From IMG/VR virus record IMGVR_UViG_3300017727_004944, positions 1-35,589 of that record: DNA of 35,589 nt; one strand, written 5' to 3'. A program made the position numbers and the translations under genes. Below the pieces are notes generated by a model. That model made no database searches and was not told the DNA's origin. It worked only from the letters and a program-made list of their open reading frames with translations. Source of the stretch: a virus. The stretch's first letter is position 1, and every line of letters starts with the position of its first letter. Shown here in pieces: positions 16,278-23,281 of this stretch.

Positions 16278-16976
16278 TTAAATATTATGTCCTCCGTTAT
16301 TAATCTTCAGACTGTCAAAAAATTCTTTTCTTGCTAAATTATCATTTTCTCTAAATACCCCAGATGCTTTGGTTGTTACCATAGCTGCTCCTTGATGTTT
16401 AACACCTCTACAACTAACACAGTTATGTGTGCCTACAATAGTAACAATTACACCTTTATTACCTTCAGTAATTTTATCTACAGCATTATGGATAGCTGAT
16501 GTTAATTGTTCTTGAATAGCTCCCCTACGACCAAATAATTCAACGATTCTATTTAATTTAGATAAACCAATTACTTGACCTTCATCTCCTGCAATATAAC
16601 CAATATGAACTACTCCCCCAATTGTTTGGTGATGATGTGAACACATTGAGGTAAGTGGAATATTTCTTTCAATAACAATACCATCATAACCATCAGATGG
16701 GAATGATGTTATAGGAGACATTGCAGTATATCTACCTGCCCATAAATCATTTACATATGCTTTAGCTACACGTCTTGGGGTTTCCATTGAGTTTGGATCA
16801 TTTCTCCAATCACATTTTAAAGCATCTAAAAACTGACCGTATGCTTCTTCAGCTTGGTCTATCATTTTATCTTTTTCTTGTTGTTTTAAAGGGAATCCTG
16901 GTGCTACACCATTAGCAAAACCTTCTTGTACAACTTCTAATTCTTCGTGAATTTTTCTTCGTTTGTTTTCTGCCAT
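16278..16976 (-). CDS. folE: GTP cyclohydrolase I
   Basis: This 232-residue protein has zinc ligands at Cys112 and His115 in MCSHHH and at Cys186 in HNCVSCRGV, plus IGLSKLNRIVELFGRR, LTSAIHNAV and HQGAAMVTTKASGVF, all standard FolE segments. It converts GTP to dihydroneopterin triphosphate, the first step toward both folate and 7-deazaguanines. With QueD, QueE and QueC encoded just upstream, the 7-deazaguanine route is the likely purpose. It has its own promoter (16998-17026) with a 21-base A/T-rich leader. The N-terminal 35 residues are a charged extension. Confidence 0.95.
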   Translation of the reverse strand: MAENKRRKIHEELEVVQEGFANGVAPGFPLKQQEKDKMIDQAEEAYGQFLDALKCDWRNDPNSMETPRRVAKAYVNDLWAGRYTAMSPITSFPSDGYDGIVIERNIPLTSMCSHHHQTIGGVVHIGYIAGDEGQVIGLSKLNRIVELFGRRGAIQEQLTSAIHNAVDKITEGNKGVIVTIVGTHNCVSCRGVKHQGAAMVTTKASGVFRENDNLARKEFFDSLKINNGGHNI

Positions 16977-16997
16977 TTTTAATTTTTTATATAATAT

Positions 16998-17026
16998 AAT
17001 ATACGAATAATTTGGTGAAATTCCAA
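16998..17026 (-). promoter_or_regulatory. Promoter TTGG-N19-TATATT for folE
   Basis: On the minus strand TTTGG ends at 17023 and TATATT lies at 17003-16998, 19 bases apart, with TTCG immediately before the -7 box. It lies in the gap between the phosphoribosyltransferase stop and the folE start. Confidence 0.77.
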
Positions 17027-17027
17027 A

Positions 17028-17459
17028 CTATAGTTTATAATCTTGAATTGCTTCTGCATCATTTCTCTCCCAAGGATAAATAATCCAATTATTACTACTC
17101 CATTGATTAGCAAATAAAGTAGGTTCAAAAACTGATGTATGAGGTTTATAATGTAAACATGCTGTTTTTAAATTAAAAGGAAATGCAAATTCGTCTTGAT
17201 AAGTTTTGTAAAAATTTGATAATGTAACACCACTATCACATATATCATCTATAATTAATGTATCAGGAGTTATTGTGCCTTTAGTCATTGGGATTCCTAA
17301 TTTATGTGAAACCATAACAGCAGGAATTAATCCACCTCTAGGTAACCCCCAAATATCTTTAATTTCTAACTTTGAAATTAATATTTTATCACATAACTTT
17401 TTTACTAAAACCTCTACATCATCCCAACTAAGAAATGATTTATTTTCTGTTTTTACCAT
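17028..17459 (-). CDS. Purine-type phosphoribosyltransferase (xanthine/hypoxanthine-like)
   Basis: This 143-residue protein has the type I phosphoribosyltransferase fold. The PRPP-binding motif is TLIIDDICDSGVTL (residues 67-80), with two acidic residues followed by the phosphate loop. WGLPRGGLIPAVMV (37-50) matches the early PPi-loop region of xanthine-guanine phosphoribosyltransferases. The hood sequence HYKPHTSVFEP resembles the xanthine type. It would make a purine nucleotide from a base and PRPP. Position within the queC-folE cluster raises the possibility that it handles a 7-deazaguanine base, but purine salvage is the simpler reading. Confidence 0.82.
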   Translation of the reverse strand: MVKTENKSFLSWDDVEVLVKKLCDKILISKLEIKDIWGLPRGGLIPAVMVSHKLGIPMTKGTITPDTLIIDDICDSGVTLSNFYKTYQDEFAFPFNLKTACLHYKPHTSVFEPTLFANQWSSNNWIIYPWERNDAEAIQDYKL

Positions 17460-17465
17460 AAATTC

Positions 17466-17804
17466 TTATCTTTTACCTCCATTATACTCTACAGCATGTC
17501 CTTCAGTTATTAATTGTTTATTTACATTTACTTCATTAACAAATATAATTCCTAAACATCTACCATATTTACCAACACCTTGGGATTCTAAGATAAATGA
17601 TCCTTTTTCTAGTAATTCTTCTAATCTAATTTTAGCAGCAATCCCTCTTGCTTTTTCTTCTAAATCTCTAGTTCTTGATTCTGGAGCGTTCATTCCTACC
17701 ATTCTAATTCTTACTTTTTTCCAAGTATTAAATCCTAAATCTACAAGGGCATCAACAGTATCTCCATCAACAACTCTATCTAATTTTGCATTGTATTTAT
17801 ACAT
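17466..17804 (-). CDS. Staphylococcal nuclease-like (SNase/TNase) endonuclease
   Basis: This 112-residue protein is a minimal SNase OB-fold domain. VVDGDTVDALVDLGF (residues 11-25) holds the Ca-binding aspartates, VRIRMVGMNAPESR holds Arg32/34 and Glu42, and GKYGRCLG holds Arg82. The catalytic set (Asp, Arg, Glu, Arg) is therefore present. I see no signal peptide, so it acts in the cytoplasm. It could degrade host DNA or RNA while modified phage DNA is spared; this is inference from its place among the 7-deazaguanine genes. It overlaps the preceding 44-residue gene by eight bases. Confidence 0.88.
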   Translation of the reverse strand: MYKYNAKLDRVVDGDTVDALVDLGFNTWKKVRIRMVGMNAPESRTRDLEEKARGIAAKIRLEELLEKGSFILESQGVGKYGRCLGIIFVNEVNVNKQLITEGHAVEYNGGKR

Positions 17805-17931
17805 TTTCTATATATTTTTTTAATTTATCTATTAATACTAATACTTCATCAGGTTCCATTGTTATAGCACAACATACATTTATATTTTCTGTTATTTCTT
17901 CTAATACTTCTAATGCCTCTTGTTTATTCAT
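17797..17931 (-). CDS. Small acidic hypothetical protein (44 aa)
   Basis: A short frame links queE and the nuclease gene. Its ATG (17931-17929) shares one base with the queE stop and its TAA overlaps the nuclease start by eight bases. The product is helical and acidic (EALEVLEEITENI, then CCAITMEPDEVLVLIDKLKK) with a paired Cys-Cys. Exact tiling between two real genes makes it likely to be translated. The function is unknown. Confidence 0.6.
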   Translation of the reverse strand: MNKQEALEVLEEITENINVCCAITMEPDEVLVLIDKLKKYIENV

Positions 17932-18716
17932 TAGACCTCTCTTTTGTCTTCAAAAGCTATAATATGTGGTCTCCAAGTCATCCTATAACCATTATCCCTA
18001 ACCCAATCAAATAATACAGGATAAGATTTAAATAATGCTTCTCTAGAATCCCCAGCAGGCATAAACCAAACTTTTTCTGGTTTGACTTCTAATTGAGTTA
18101 TGCAATCCATAATTTCAGCCAATGCATCTTGATCTTTACCATCCCACACAGGTTTAATATGAAAATCAGAATGATAAGCTATTGATTGTTTAATTGCATC
18201 GTAATTAAGCCTAAGCCTATTATGTGTTTTAATCATTTTTTCATCTGTTTCTTTTCCTTGAGGAGTTAAAACTCCTAACTGTGGAACAGAATTAGAAAAC
18301 TTAGGACTAATAGATAACAAATTAATAGGATAATCTGTGGGGAGAAAATGAGATCCCTCAGTTTCAATAGTAATAAATATATCATTTTCATGTGCAAAGT
18401 GTGTTAATTCATTTACTAGAGCTGGATGCATAGTAGGCGAACCCCCTGTTAACATCATCTCTTTTATATGAGGATTATTTTTGTACATTGCAATAATGTC
18501 CTTAAAGTTAAAATGTCCTTTTTCAGGATGAATACTGGTATACCAAGAGTCACACCATCCACCTTCGCCAAAATAGCATCGATGGGTGCAACCTGTTGTT
18601 CTAATAACTACTGTAGGATAACCAGCTCTAGATCCTTCTGATTGAACTGCTGTGTAAATTTCTACGATAGGGAGATTCTTATCGTAATCTTCGATTCTTT
18701 TCAATTGTTTATGCAT
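17931..18716 (-). CDS. queE: QueE-like radical SAM enzyme (7-carboxy-7-deazaguanine synthase)
   Basis: This 261-residue protein has an opening EIYTAVQSEGSRAGYPTVVIRTTGC with the QueE substrate-contact QxEG. Cluster cysteines are Cys43, Cys47 and Cys55. The spacing is C-x3-C-x7-C rather than C-x3-C-x2-C, because FGEGG is inserted before WCDS. MLTGGSPTMHP is the SAM GGE-like motif, and ISPKFSN follows. It would convert 6-carboxytetrahydropterin to 7-carboxy-7-deazaguanine. It lies downstream of queD and overlaps a 44-residue gene by one base. The fold is clear; activity with the altered cysteine spacing is inferred. Confidence 0.88.
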   Translation of the reverse strand: MHKQLKRIEDYDKNLPIVEIYTAVQSEGSRAGYPTVVIRTTGCTHRCYFGEGGWCDSWYTSIHPEKGHFNFKDIIAMYKNNPHIKEMMLTGGSPTMHPALVNELTHFAHENDIFITIETEGSHFLPTDYPINLLSISPKFSNSVPQLGVLTPQGKETDEKMIKTHNRLRLNYDAIKQSIAYHSDFHIKPVWDGKDQDALAEIMDCITQLEVKPEKVWFMPAGDSREALFKSYPVLFDWVRDNGYRMTWRPHIIAFEDKREV

Positions 18717-18758
18717 TCGTTAATTTTTTTAAGTGGTTTTTCATTCACTGTTGTACTT

Positions 18759-19223
18759 TTATTCGCTGTAATATGCAGCATTTTTACCATGTTCCATAAA
18801 TTTAACTTTAGTAACTCTAACTCTATTATTAGTTTCAGTTTTAACAAATTCATTTATGTTACTATAAATATATTCAGCAAATTTTTCTGCACCAGTAGCT
18901 GGAATTATTCTTACTTGGGCTACTCCTGCTTTATCCATTTGTTTAAAGGCTTCTATTTCAGGATCATCTTCAGCTATAACCATAGTATGATCAAACATAT
19001 AATCCATCCATGCTTTTGGTTGTAACCCATCAATTCTAGTTTTAGCACGTTTCATTCCACCAAAGTCCCAAACCCAATTTCTATCATCTAATTCACCTTC
19101 AAAATATATTTTAAATGATATACCATAACCATGAACAAACCTACAATGTGTATCTTTTGCTTTCCATTGACGGAATACTGTTGAAAATCCATCAAATACT
19201 TTACTTGATTGAAATTTACCCAT
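18759..19223 (-). CDS. queD: QueD-like 6-carboxy-5,6,7,8-tetrahydropterin synthase
   Basis: In this 154-residue protein of the 6-pyruvoyl-tetrahydropterin synthase fold, FSTVFRQWKAKDTHCRFVHGYGISFKIYFEG contains the catalytic Cys27 and His31. The usual HGH is HGY here, a variant I associate with a longer QueD group. NWVWDFGGMKRAK is the DFG segment and FDHTMVIAEDDP is the acid/base region. It turns dihydroneopterin triphosphate into 6-carboxytetrahydropterin. The start overlaps the stop of the thioredoxin-like gene by eight bases, and it is followed by queE after a 42-base A/T-rich gap. Confidence 0.9.
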   Translation of the reverse strand: MGKFQSSKVFDGFSTVFRQWKAKDTHCRFVHGYGISFKIYFEGELDDRNWVWDFGGMKRAKTRIDGLQPKAWMDYMFDHTMVIAEDDPEIEAFKQMDKAGVAQVRIIPATGAEKFAEYIYSNINEFVKTETNNRVRVTKVKFMEHGKNAAYYSE

Positions 19224-19539
19224 TATAGTTATTTGTATTAAAGTTTATAATATCATCTAATATTTTAGTAACACCCTCTAAAGATATAGTACTCATTTGA
19301 TTTCCACCTACATAAAGATGTGTTTTAGTACCTGAGGTATCTGTAAATATAATAGAAGGTACTTCTTTTGCCCCCATTTTATGAGTATAATCTGCTTCAT
19401 ATTCAGTATTAACTTTTCTTGTTGGGACTACTCTAGCTACTTGATGCATAACACCATCAACAATTTTTCCTAGAGGTTCATTTTCCATTGCTGGATTTGT
19501 AAAATAATGTATTGCTACATCTTTATTTGCATATTTCAT
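19216..19539 (-). CDS. Thioredoxin-fold-like protein lacking CxxC
   Basis: This 107-residue protein starts with AIHYFTNPAMEN, placing NPAM where a redox CxxC would be expected. KMGAKEVPSIIFTDTSGTKTHLYVGG carries the cis-proline loop and final strands of a thioredoxin fold. With no active-site cysteines it cannot act as a disulfide reductase. It lies directly after an intact thioredoxin gene (four-base gap) and overlaps queD. It could be a scaffold or partner for a neighbour. The fold call is by pattern and moderately secure. Confidence 0.6.
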   Translation of the reverse strand: MKYANKDVAIHYFTNPAMENEPLGKIVDGVMHQVARVVPTRKVNTEYEADYTHKMGAKEVPSIIFTDTSGTKTHLYVGGNQMSTISLEGVTKILDDIINFNTNNYNG

Positions 19540-19543
19540 ATTA

Positions 19544-19792
19544 TTAATTTAAAAGGTTTTTAATTTCATTAGAAGATCTAGATCCACTTACTTTATTTAT
19601 TTCAATACCATTTTCATCAAGCACAACCATAGTAGGAATACTTCTAATTGAATATTGAGCTGATAAATCTGGGTTAGAATCTACATCTATTTTAGTAATA
19701 GGGAATCCTTCTGCTACTAAATTATTTATAGTTGGTGCTAATTGTTTACAAGGCCCACACCATGCAGCCGAAAAATATAAGATTTTTTTCAT
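19544..19792 (-). CDS. Thioredoxin
   Basis: This compact 82-residue thioredoxin has active site WCGPC at residues 11-15, the KIDVDSNP strand, and the cis-proline loop SIRSIPTMVVL. It is shorter than E. coli thioredoxin (about 108) because the N-terminal helix and strand are missing, as in several phage thioredoxins. The likely job is to reduce the ribonucleotide reductase encoded at 31-34 kb, whose NrdA ends with a CxxC-type tail. It may also serve neighbours in this block. Confidence 0.93.
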   Translation of the reverse strand: MKKILYFSAAWCGPCKQLAPTINNLVAEGFPITKIDVDSNPDLSAQYSIRSIPTMVVLDENGIEINKVSGSRSSNEIKNLLN

Positions 19793-19808
19793 TTTTATTT
19801 ATTATTAA

Positions 19809-19982
19809 TTAAACTAATTCTTCAATTATACCTATTACTTCACTCAATATAAGTAAAGCAGTTGCAGCAACCAAATTAAAAGGAATAAAGAAATATCCTG
19901 CAATTCTTACACCAGATTTAAAAAAACTTATTTGTTGGTGAAGTTTTGGATCTGGGATTTTTTCTAATTTATTCTTGTTCAT
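19809..19982 (-). CDS. Small membrane protein (57 aa)
   Basis: This frame (ATG 19982, TAA 19809) overlaps the queC stop by 14 bases. A polar Lys-rich N-terminus is followed by one or two hydrophobic stretches (RIAGYFFIPFNLVAATALLILSEVIGII) and a short acidic end. Tiling and clear membrane character support it as a real gene. The function is unknown; its position between queC and thioredoxin does not point to one. Confidence 0.6.
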   Translation of the reverse strand: MNKNKLEKIPDPKLHQQISFFKSGVRIAGYFFIPFNLVAATALLILSEVIGIIEELV

Positions 19983-20796
19983 ACGCTATTAATACTTGTT
20001 CAACATAAGATTTTGCTATTTCATAATCAACAGGACCAGTTTCATCAGCATATTGTACCGGGTCTGGTCTTCCTAATTTAATAAATGCCTCTACTCTTTC
20101 GACCGAAGATGCTGATTTATAATCAGACCACCCTTCAGGAGTTGGTTTATATGAAGTATTGGTTCTAGCATAAACTTCATCAAAATCAATACCTAATTTA
20201 TCACATAATATCTCCCCGTCTTGAAGAATAGTAAATTTATCACCTTTAAGATATGGGGTATAATATCCTACTCTATCAGCCTCCCAATTACCTTCTCTAA
20301 ATGCCTTATCATCTGCATCTCTAAATTCTTGTCGACAGTCAGGATAAATGTCATGATCGCCGGCATGTATTCCTAAGGCAATTGAAGTTGGTTCTTTTGT
20401 TCGATTTGCTACAGATAAAGCAACTGCTTGAGATATTGAAGCAAATATTTTATTTCTATTAGGTACTACCGTAGCTTTCATATTTTCAGCTGCATAATGT
20501 CCTTCTGGAACTTCATCTCCTCCTTCAACTAAGGCTGAGTCTAATAATTTTACTAATCCATCTAATTTAATTACTTCATAAGTTACATCATGACCATTTC
20601 TTTTTAAATAATCTACTAATGCTCTTGCTCTTTTAAGTTCAACTCTATGTTTTTGACCGTAATCAAAAGATAAAGCTGTTACTGTTTCAAATTTATCAAG
20701 ACATTTAAGCAATAATGTACTTGAATCCATACCACCTGAAAGTGATACTACTGCGTGTTTTGGTTTTTCAAAACCAGGAATTTCTAATTGTGTCAT
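19969..20796 (-). CDS. queC: QueC-like 7-cyano-7-deazaguanine synthase without the zinc cysteines
   Basis: This 275-residue PP-loop enzyme has SGGMDSS at residues 20-26, FDYGQKHRVEL, NRNKIFASISQAVA and GDHDIYPDCRQEF, all QueC signatures. QueC normally ends with a Cys4 zinc site (pattern C...CGxCxxC). Here the corresponding region (about 211-238, TNTSYKP to KSASSVER) has Ser215, Ser228, Ser230 and Ser231 or other residues, and no cysteines. The rest of the protein is full length. It would convert 7-carboxy-7-deazaguanine to preQ0 via the amide. The lost zinc site may change stability or stop the reaction at the amide. No copy of the consensus promoter lies just upstream of it. Confidence 0.87.
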   Translation of the reverse strand: MTQLEIPGFEKPKHAVVSLSGGMDSSTLLLKCLDKFETVTALSFDYGQKHRVELKRARALVDYLKRNGHDVTYEVIKLDGLVKLLDSALVEGGDEVPEGHYAAENMKATVVPNRNKIFASISQAVALSVANRTKEPTSIALGIHAGDHDIYPDCRQEFRDADDKAFREGNWEADRVGYYTPYLKGDKFTILQDGEILCDKLGIDFDEVYARTNTSYKPTPEGWSDYKSASSVERVEAFIKLGRPDPVQYADETGPVDYEIAKSYVEQVLIAYEQE

Positions 20797-20844
20797 TTTA
20801 TTTATTTTATATTTGCCAGGTATTGTACGTATAGGCTAACGTTG

Positions 20845-21636
20845 TTATAAATTATTTACTTTTCTAAACATTTTTAAATTATAATCCAAAAGATCAAAAT
20901 CAACTTGATCATTTAACATATAGAAAAAATCATTCATGTTTGCTTTTGGTTTTTTATACAGACCATAACCTTTATATTGTATATCTTCTAAGGTAGCCAT
21001 TACTGGATTTGATGTATCAATTGATTCTATACAATTAATATCTTTATACCAACCAAATTCTTGGGGGACAGCACATCCTAATAAATGAATTCTATCATCT
21101 TGTTTAATATCACCCATCTTCATTAAAGCTGATATTACATATAGTCTACCTAATGCTTTTCCTAAATCTTTATTTGGATGAGGACAAACATCATTATAAT
21201 AAGAAGCTCCATATGAAAAACAAATTTTACCATATCCTAAGTCTTTATATGCTTTAGCACATTCAGAGGCTTCATGTATAGTTTTAGCTTGTACTACTGC
21301 TACCTTTTCTACTTCTTTTGGAAAGTCATAAATATTCCAAATAGTAGCATTTATTATAGATTCTTCTGCATTTTCCCAAACATCAGGAACTATAAATTCA
21401 TTAGGTTTTAATTCATTAATCCAATATATAAGACGTGAACTATCATAAGCTTCTCCTAATTCATGAAGTGAATTATCCATTATAATATAACGTCCTGCTG
21501 CTTTTGCCTTTCTAAAATATTCTAAATATTTAGGCTCCTCATCTAATAAATGGGGAAGACAATAATCATAATCATTAAATTTTAAACTATCGTCTAGTAG
21601 ACACATTGGTGTCTCGTGACTTATTTTTATTGCCAT
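20845..21636 (-). CDS. TGT-like transglycosylase, candidate DpdA-type DNA 7-deazaguanine transferase
   Basis: This 263-residue protein contains KISHETPMCLLDDS near the start, GRYIIMDNSLHELG, an IVPDVWENAEES strand with a candidate catalytic Asp, VAVVQAKT, KICFSYG, and HLLGCAVPQEFGWY...ESIDTSNP. This TIM-barrel order is one I associate with the tRNA-guanine transglycosylase superfamily members of large phages that exchange guanine in DNA. The zinc site of tRNA TGTs is not evident and the protein is shorter than bacterial TGT (about 370). Together with FolE, QueD, QueE and QueC it completes a pathway to 7-deazaguanine DNA. tRNA as target cannot be excluded. A consensus promoter sits 20 bases upstream. 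Confidence 0.72.
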   Translation of the reverse strand: MAIKISHETPMCLLDDSLKFNDYDYCLPHLLDEEPKYLEYFRKAKAAGRYIIMDNSLHELGEAYDSSRLIYWINELKPNEFIVPDVWENAEESIINATIWNIYDFPKEVEKVAVVQAKTIHEASECAKAYKDLGYGKICFSYGASYYNDVCPHPNKDLGKALGRLYVISALMKMGDIKQDDRIHLLGCAVPQEFGWYKDINCIESIDTSNPVMATLEDIQYKGYGLYKKPKANMNDFFYMLNDQVDFDLLDYNLKMFRKVNNL

Positions 21637-21766
21637 ATGTTATTATTTTGTATTTAATATACGAAAAGGATTGTTGTAGACCAAGTCCACCTAAAAGAAA
21701 AGTCCAAATATTAGGATGCCAATGTTCACCACAAAGTCCAAGTGCGTGTCTAATAAATTCTACCAT
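21587..21766 (-). CDS. Small conserved-looking phage protein (59 aa)
   Basis: The frame runs from ATG 21766, sharing one base with the stop of the gene upstream, to TAG 21587 inside the next gene (50-base overlap in another frame). The N-terminal half (FIRHALGLCGEHWHPN, then IWTFLLGGLG) has a Cys/His cluster and a short hydrophobic stretch, and it looks like small phage proteins with HALGLCGEHWHPN openings. The C-terminal part is read across a promoter, so the natural protein may function mainly through its first 40 residues. No function is known. Confidence 0.6.
   Translation of the reverse strand: MVEFIRHALGLCGEHWHPNIWTFLLGGLGLQQSFSYIKYKIITYGNKNKSRDTNVSTRR
21656..21684 (-). promoter_or_regulatory. 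Promoter TTGG-N19-TATATT for the TGT-like gene
   Basis: On the minus strand TTGG lies at 21684-21681 and TATATT at 21661-21656, 19 bases apart, with TTCG before the box. It is embedded in the 3' half of the 59-residue ORF and begins the 7-deazaguanine transcription unit. Confidence 0.75.
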
Positions 21767-21963
21767 TAGTCTTCTTCTACAAATTCTACGTCACCATAAT
21801 CATCAATTGGTTTATCTCTTACTAGATCCCAATCAGCATCATCTATAATATCTTGTTGAATATCTTCATCACCTGTTTTCCACTTTACTAATTCTTCTTC
21901 TGTTAACACATATTCTTCCCATCTGAAGTTTGCGTAATTTACTGTTCTTGTTAATTTAGCCAT
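21766..21963 (-). CDS. Small acidic hypothetical protein (65 aa)
   Basis: This very acidic 65-residue protein has an N-terminal aromatic-rich strand (NYANFRWEEYVLTEEEL). A long run of Asp and Glu follows from about residue 32 (DEDIQQDIIDDADWDL and a VEFVEED end). It could mimic nucleic acid or bind basic partners, but that is speculation from composition. Its start overlaps the uvsE stop by one base and its stop overlaps the next ATG by one base, so all three are probably translated from one message. Confidence 0.7.
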   Translation of the reverse strand: MAKLTRTVNYANFRWEEYVLTEEELVKWKTGDEDIQQDIIDDADWDLVRDKPIDDYGDVEFVEED

Positions 21964-22859
21964 TATATTACTCTTTTAAAAATTGCTTGTTCTTTTAATT
22001 TTGCCTCAATTACAATATCTGGTTCAAGACCATATGTTTGTATCTTTTCATAAATAATATCAGAGTGAGCTTGAGGACGAATTGACTCATCTAATTTTTC
22101 TTTTCTACGACTTTCTGAGTAGTGACAACATTGAGCAATTCCTTCAGGCCATGTAATTGCAGCCATTTTTAATGCTTCTTCTTCAGTCAAACCACCAGTG
22201 TTAAACTTATGATGAAAATAATCAAATGTAATTGGAATCCCAATTGTTTGGTAAATACCATCAAATAAATCTTTTACTGAGTATTCGTTTGGGCTGTCAT
22301 CATTTTCAATAACGAGACGTTTTTTAGTATCATCATTAAGCAACTCAAAATTCTTACAAAAACGCTCTAATGTTCCTTTTTTATCACCATAAGCACCCCC
22401 TACATGAATATTAATTTTATTATAATTTGATGGTTTAAAACCAAGCATATTAAACTGCTCACTATGGCAATTTAATTCACGAATGGTTTTTTCAACAACT
22501 TTTTGATTAGGAGATGCTAAACAGTTATAAGGACCAGGATGCATAGTAAGACGTTGATTTGCATCTGTTGCAATCTTTCCTATTTCTAACATCATACTAC
22601 AAATTTCATCATAATCCTTTAAATCGGATAATTTGTATTCATCTGACCAAGCAAATATTTGGGATGAAAGACGGAATAATTTTATTCCCATCTCATTATT
22701 CCACTGGACAATTGTTTTAAGATCTTTAACATTAAGTAATGCAAGATCAGAGACATAATCAATACCTTTAGCATCAAATGTTTTTCGACGCATTGTTCGA
22801 TTTGTCATAATTTTATTTGCACTGAGTGCTGTGTTGATACACGCGTAACCTAGATTCAT
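21963..22859 (-). CDS. uvsE: UV-damage endonuclease UvsE/UVDE
   Basis: This 298-residue TIM-barrel protein has an opening NLGYACINTAL, FRLSSQIFAW, RLTMHPGPYN, NIHVGGAYGDK, RLVIENDD, PITFDYFHHKFN and AHSDII in the order of UVDE enzymes. These segments supply the His/Glu/Asp ligands for the metal cluster. It nicks DNA 5' of UV photoproducts, a useful repair function in sunlit water. It is transcribed from the promoter at 22879-22908 with a short A/T-rich leader. The family assignment is clear; activity is inferred from conserved ligands. Confidence 0.93.
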   Translation of the reverse strand: MNLGYACINTALSANKIMTNRTMRRKTFDAKGIDYVSDLALLNVKDLKTIVQWNNEMGIKLFRLSSQIFAWSDEYKLSDLKDYDEICSMMLEIGKIATDANQRLTMHPGPYNCLASPNQKVVEKTIRELNCHSEQFNMLGFKPSNYNKINIHVGGAYGDKKGTLERFCKNFELLNDDTKKRLVIENDDSPNEYSVKDLFDGIYQTIGIPITFDYFHHKFNTGGLTEEEALKMAAITWPEGIAQCCHYSESRRKEKLDESIRPQAHSDIIYEKIQTYGLEPDIVIEAKLKEQAIFKRVI

Positions 22860-22878
22860 ATAACTTTTATTTTGCCGT

Positions 22879-22908
22879 AATATACGACCTATAATTCACT
22901 CCTCCAAA
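22879..22908 (-). promoter_or_regulatory. Promoter TTGG-N19-TATATT for uvsE
   Basis: On the minus strand TTTGG ends at 22904 and TATATT lies at 22884-22879, 19 bases apart. GTCG rather than TTCG precedes the -7 box. The TTTGG element overlaps the last codons of the 48-residue upstream gene. Confidence 0.75.
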
Positions 22909-23042
22909 TCCTTTTTGGGGTGTTTTTTCTTTCTAACGTAATTTTTTTTACTTTTAAAAGGAGGAGGTACTCTTAAACTATCCCAAATTTCTTGTTGGGT
23001 TAATTGTACCTTTTCTAGTTTTACTCCTTTTTTCTTTTTCAT
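22896..23042 (-). CDS. Small Lys-rich protein (48 aa)
   Basis: The frame runs from ATG 23042 (one-base overlap with the stop of the gene before) to TGA 22896. The product is strongly basic, with Lys clusters at both ends (MKKKKGVKLEK and YVRKKKHPKK) around a helical segment (TQQEIWDSLRV). It could bind nucleic acid by charge. It is supported by tiling and reading-frame length, not by family recognition. Its 3' end includes the -33 box of the uvsE promoter. Confidence 0.55.
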   Translation of the reverse strand: MKKKKGVKLEKVQLTQQEIWDSLRVPPPFKSKKNYVRKKKHPKKDLEE

Positions 23043-23281
23043 TAGAATGGTAATTCTTCTTTTTTATTTTTATTAATAGGTTCTGAGTGGTCTTCTAATT
23101 TTCTGTAATCAAAAGAAGCAAAGGGTTGTTCACCTAATTCTAGTATACCAACTCCACCACCATACTTTTCATCAATTTTTTTCTTCATTTGATGAGCTCT
23201 TTTACGAGCCATATAATCATTTTCAGCATAGACATACATATCCATCTTTACTACATATCTTTTTTCTTTATTCATCATCAT
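23042..23281 (-). CDS. Hypothetical protein with an SSB-like C-terminal tip
   Basis: This 79-residue protein's N-terminal domain (YVVKMDMYVYAENDYMARKRAHQMKKKI) looks like a small beta-alpha phage fold. A turn with GGGVGILEL follows. A polar, likely disordered tail ends in KKEELPF, similar to the acidic-hydrophobic tips of bacterial SSB proteins (for example DDIPF). The start is one of three consecutive ATGs; I use the first. It overlaps the 77-residue gene upstream. A DNA or replication-protein partner is possible through the tip; no enzymatic motif is seen. Confidence 0.7.
   Translation of the reverse strand: MMMNKEKRYVVKMDMYVYAENDYMARKRAHQMKKKIDEKYGGGVGILELGEQPFASFDYRKLEDHSEPINKNKKEELPF

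Noticed and set aside
20797-20844. Promoter in the gap before queC
   Set aside because: There is a TATACG-like hexamer but no TTGG element at the right distance, so no promoter is claimed.
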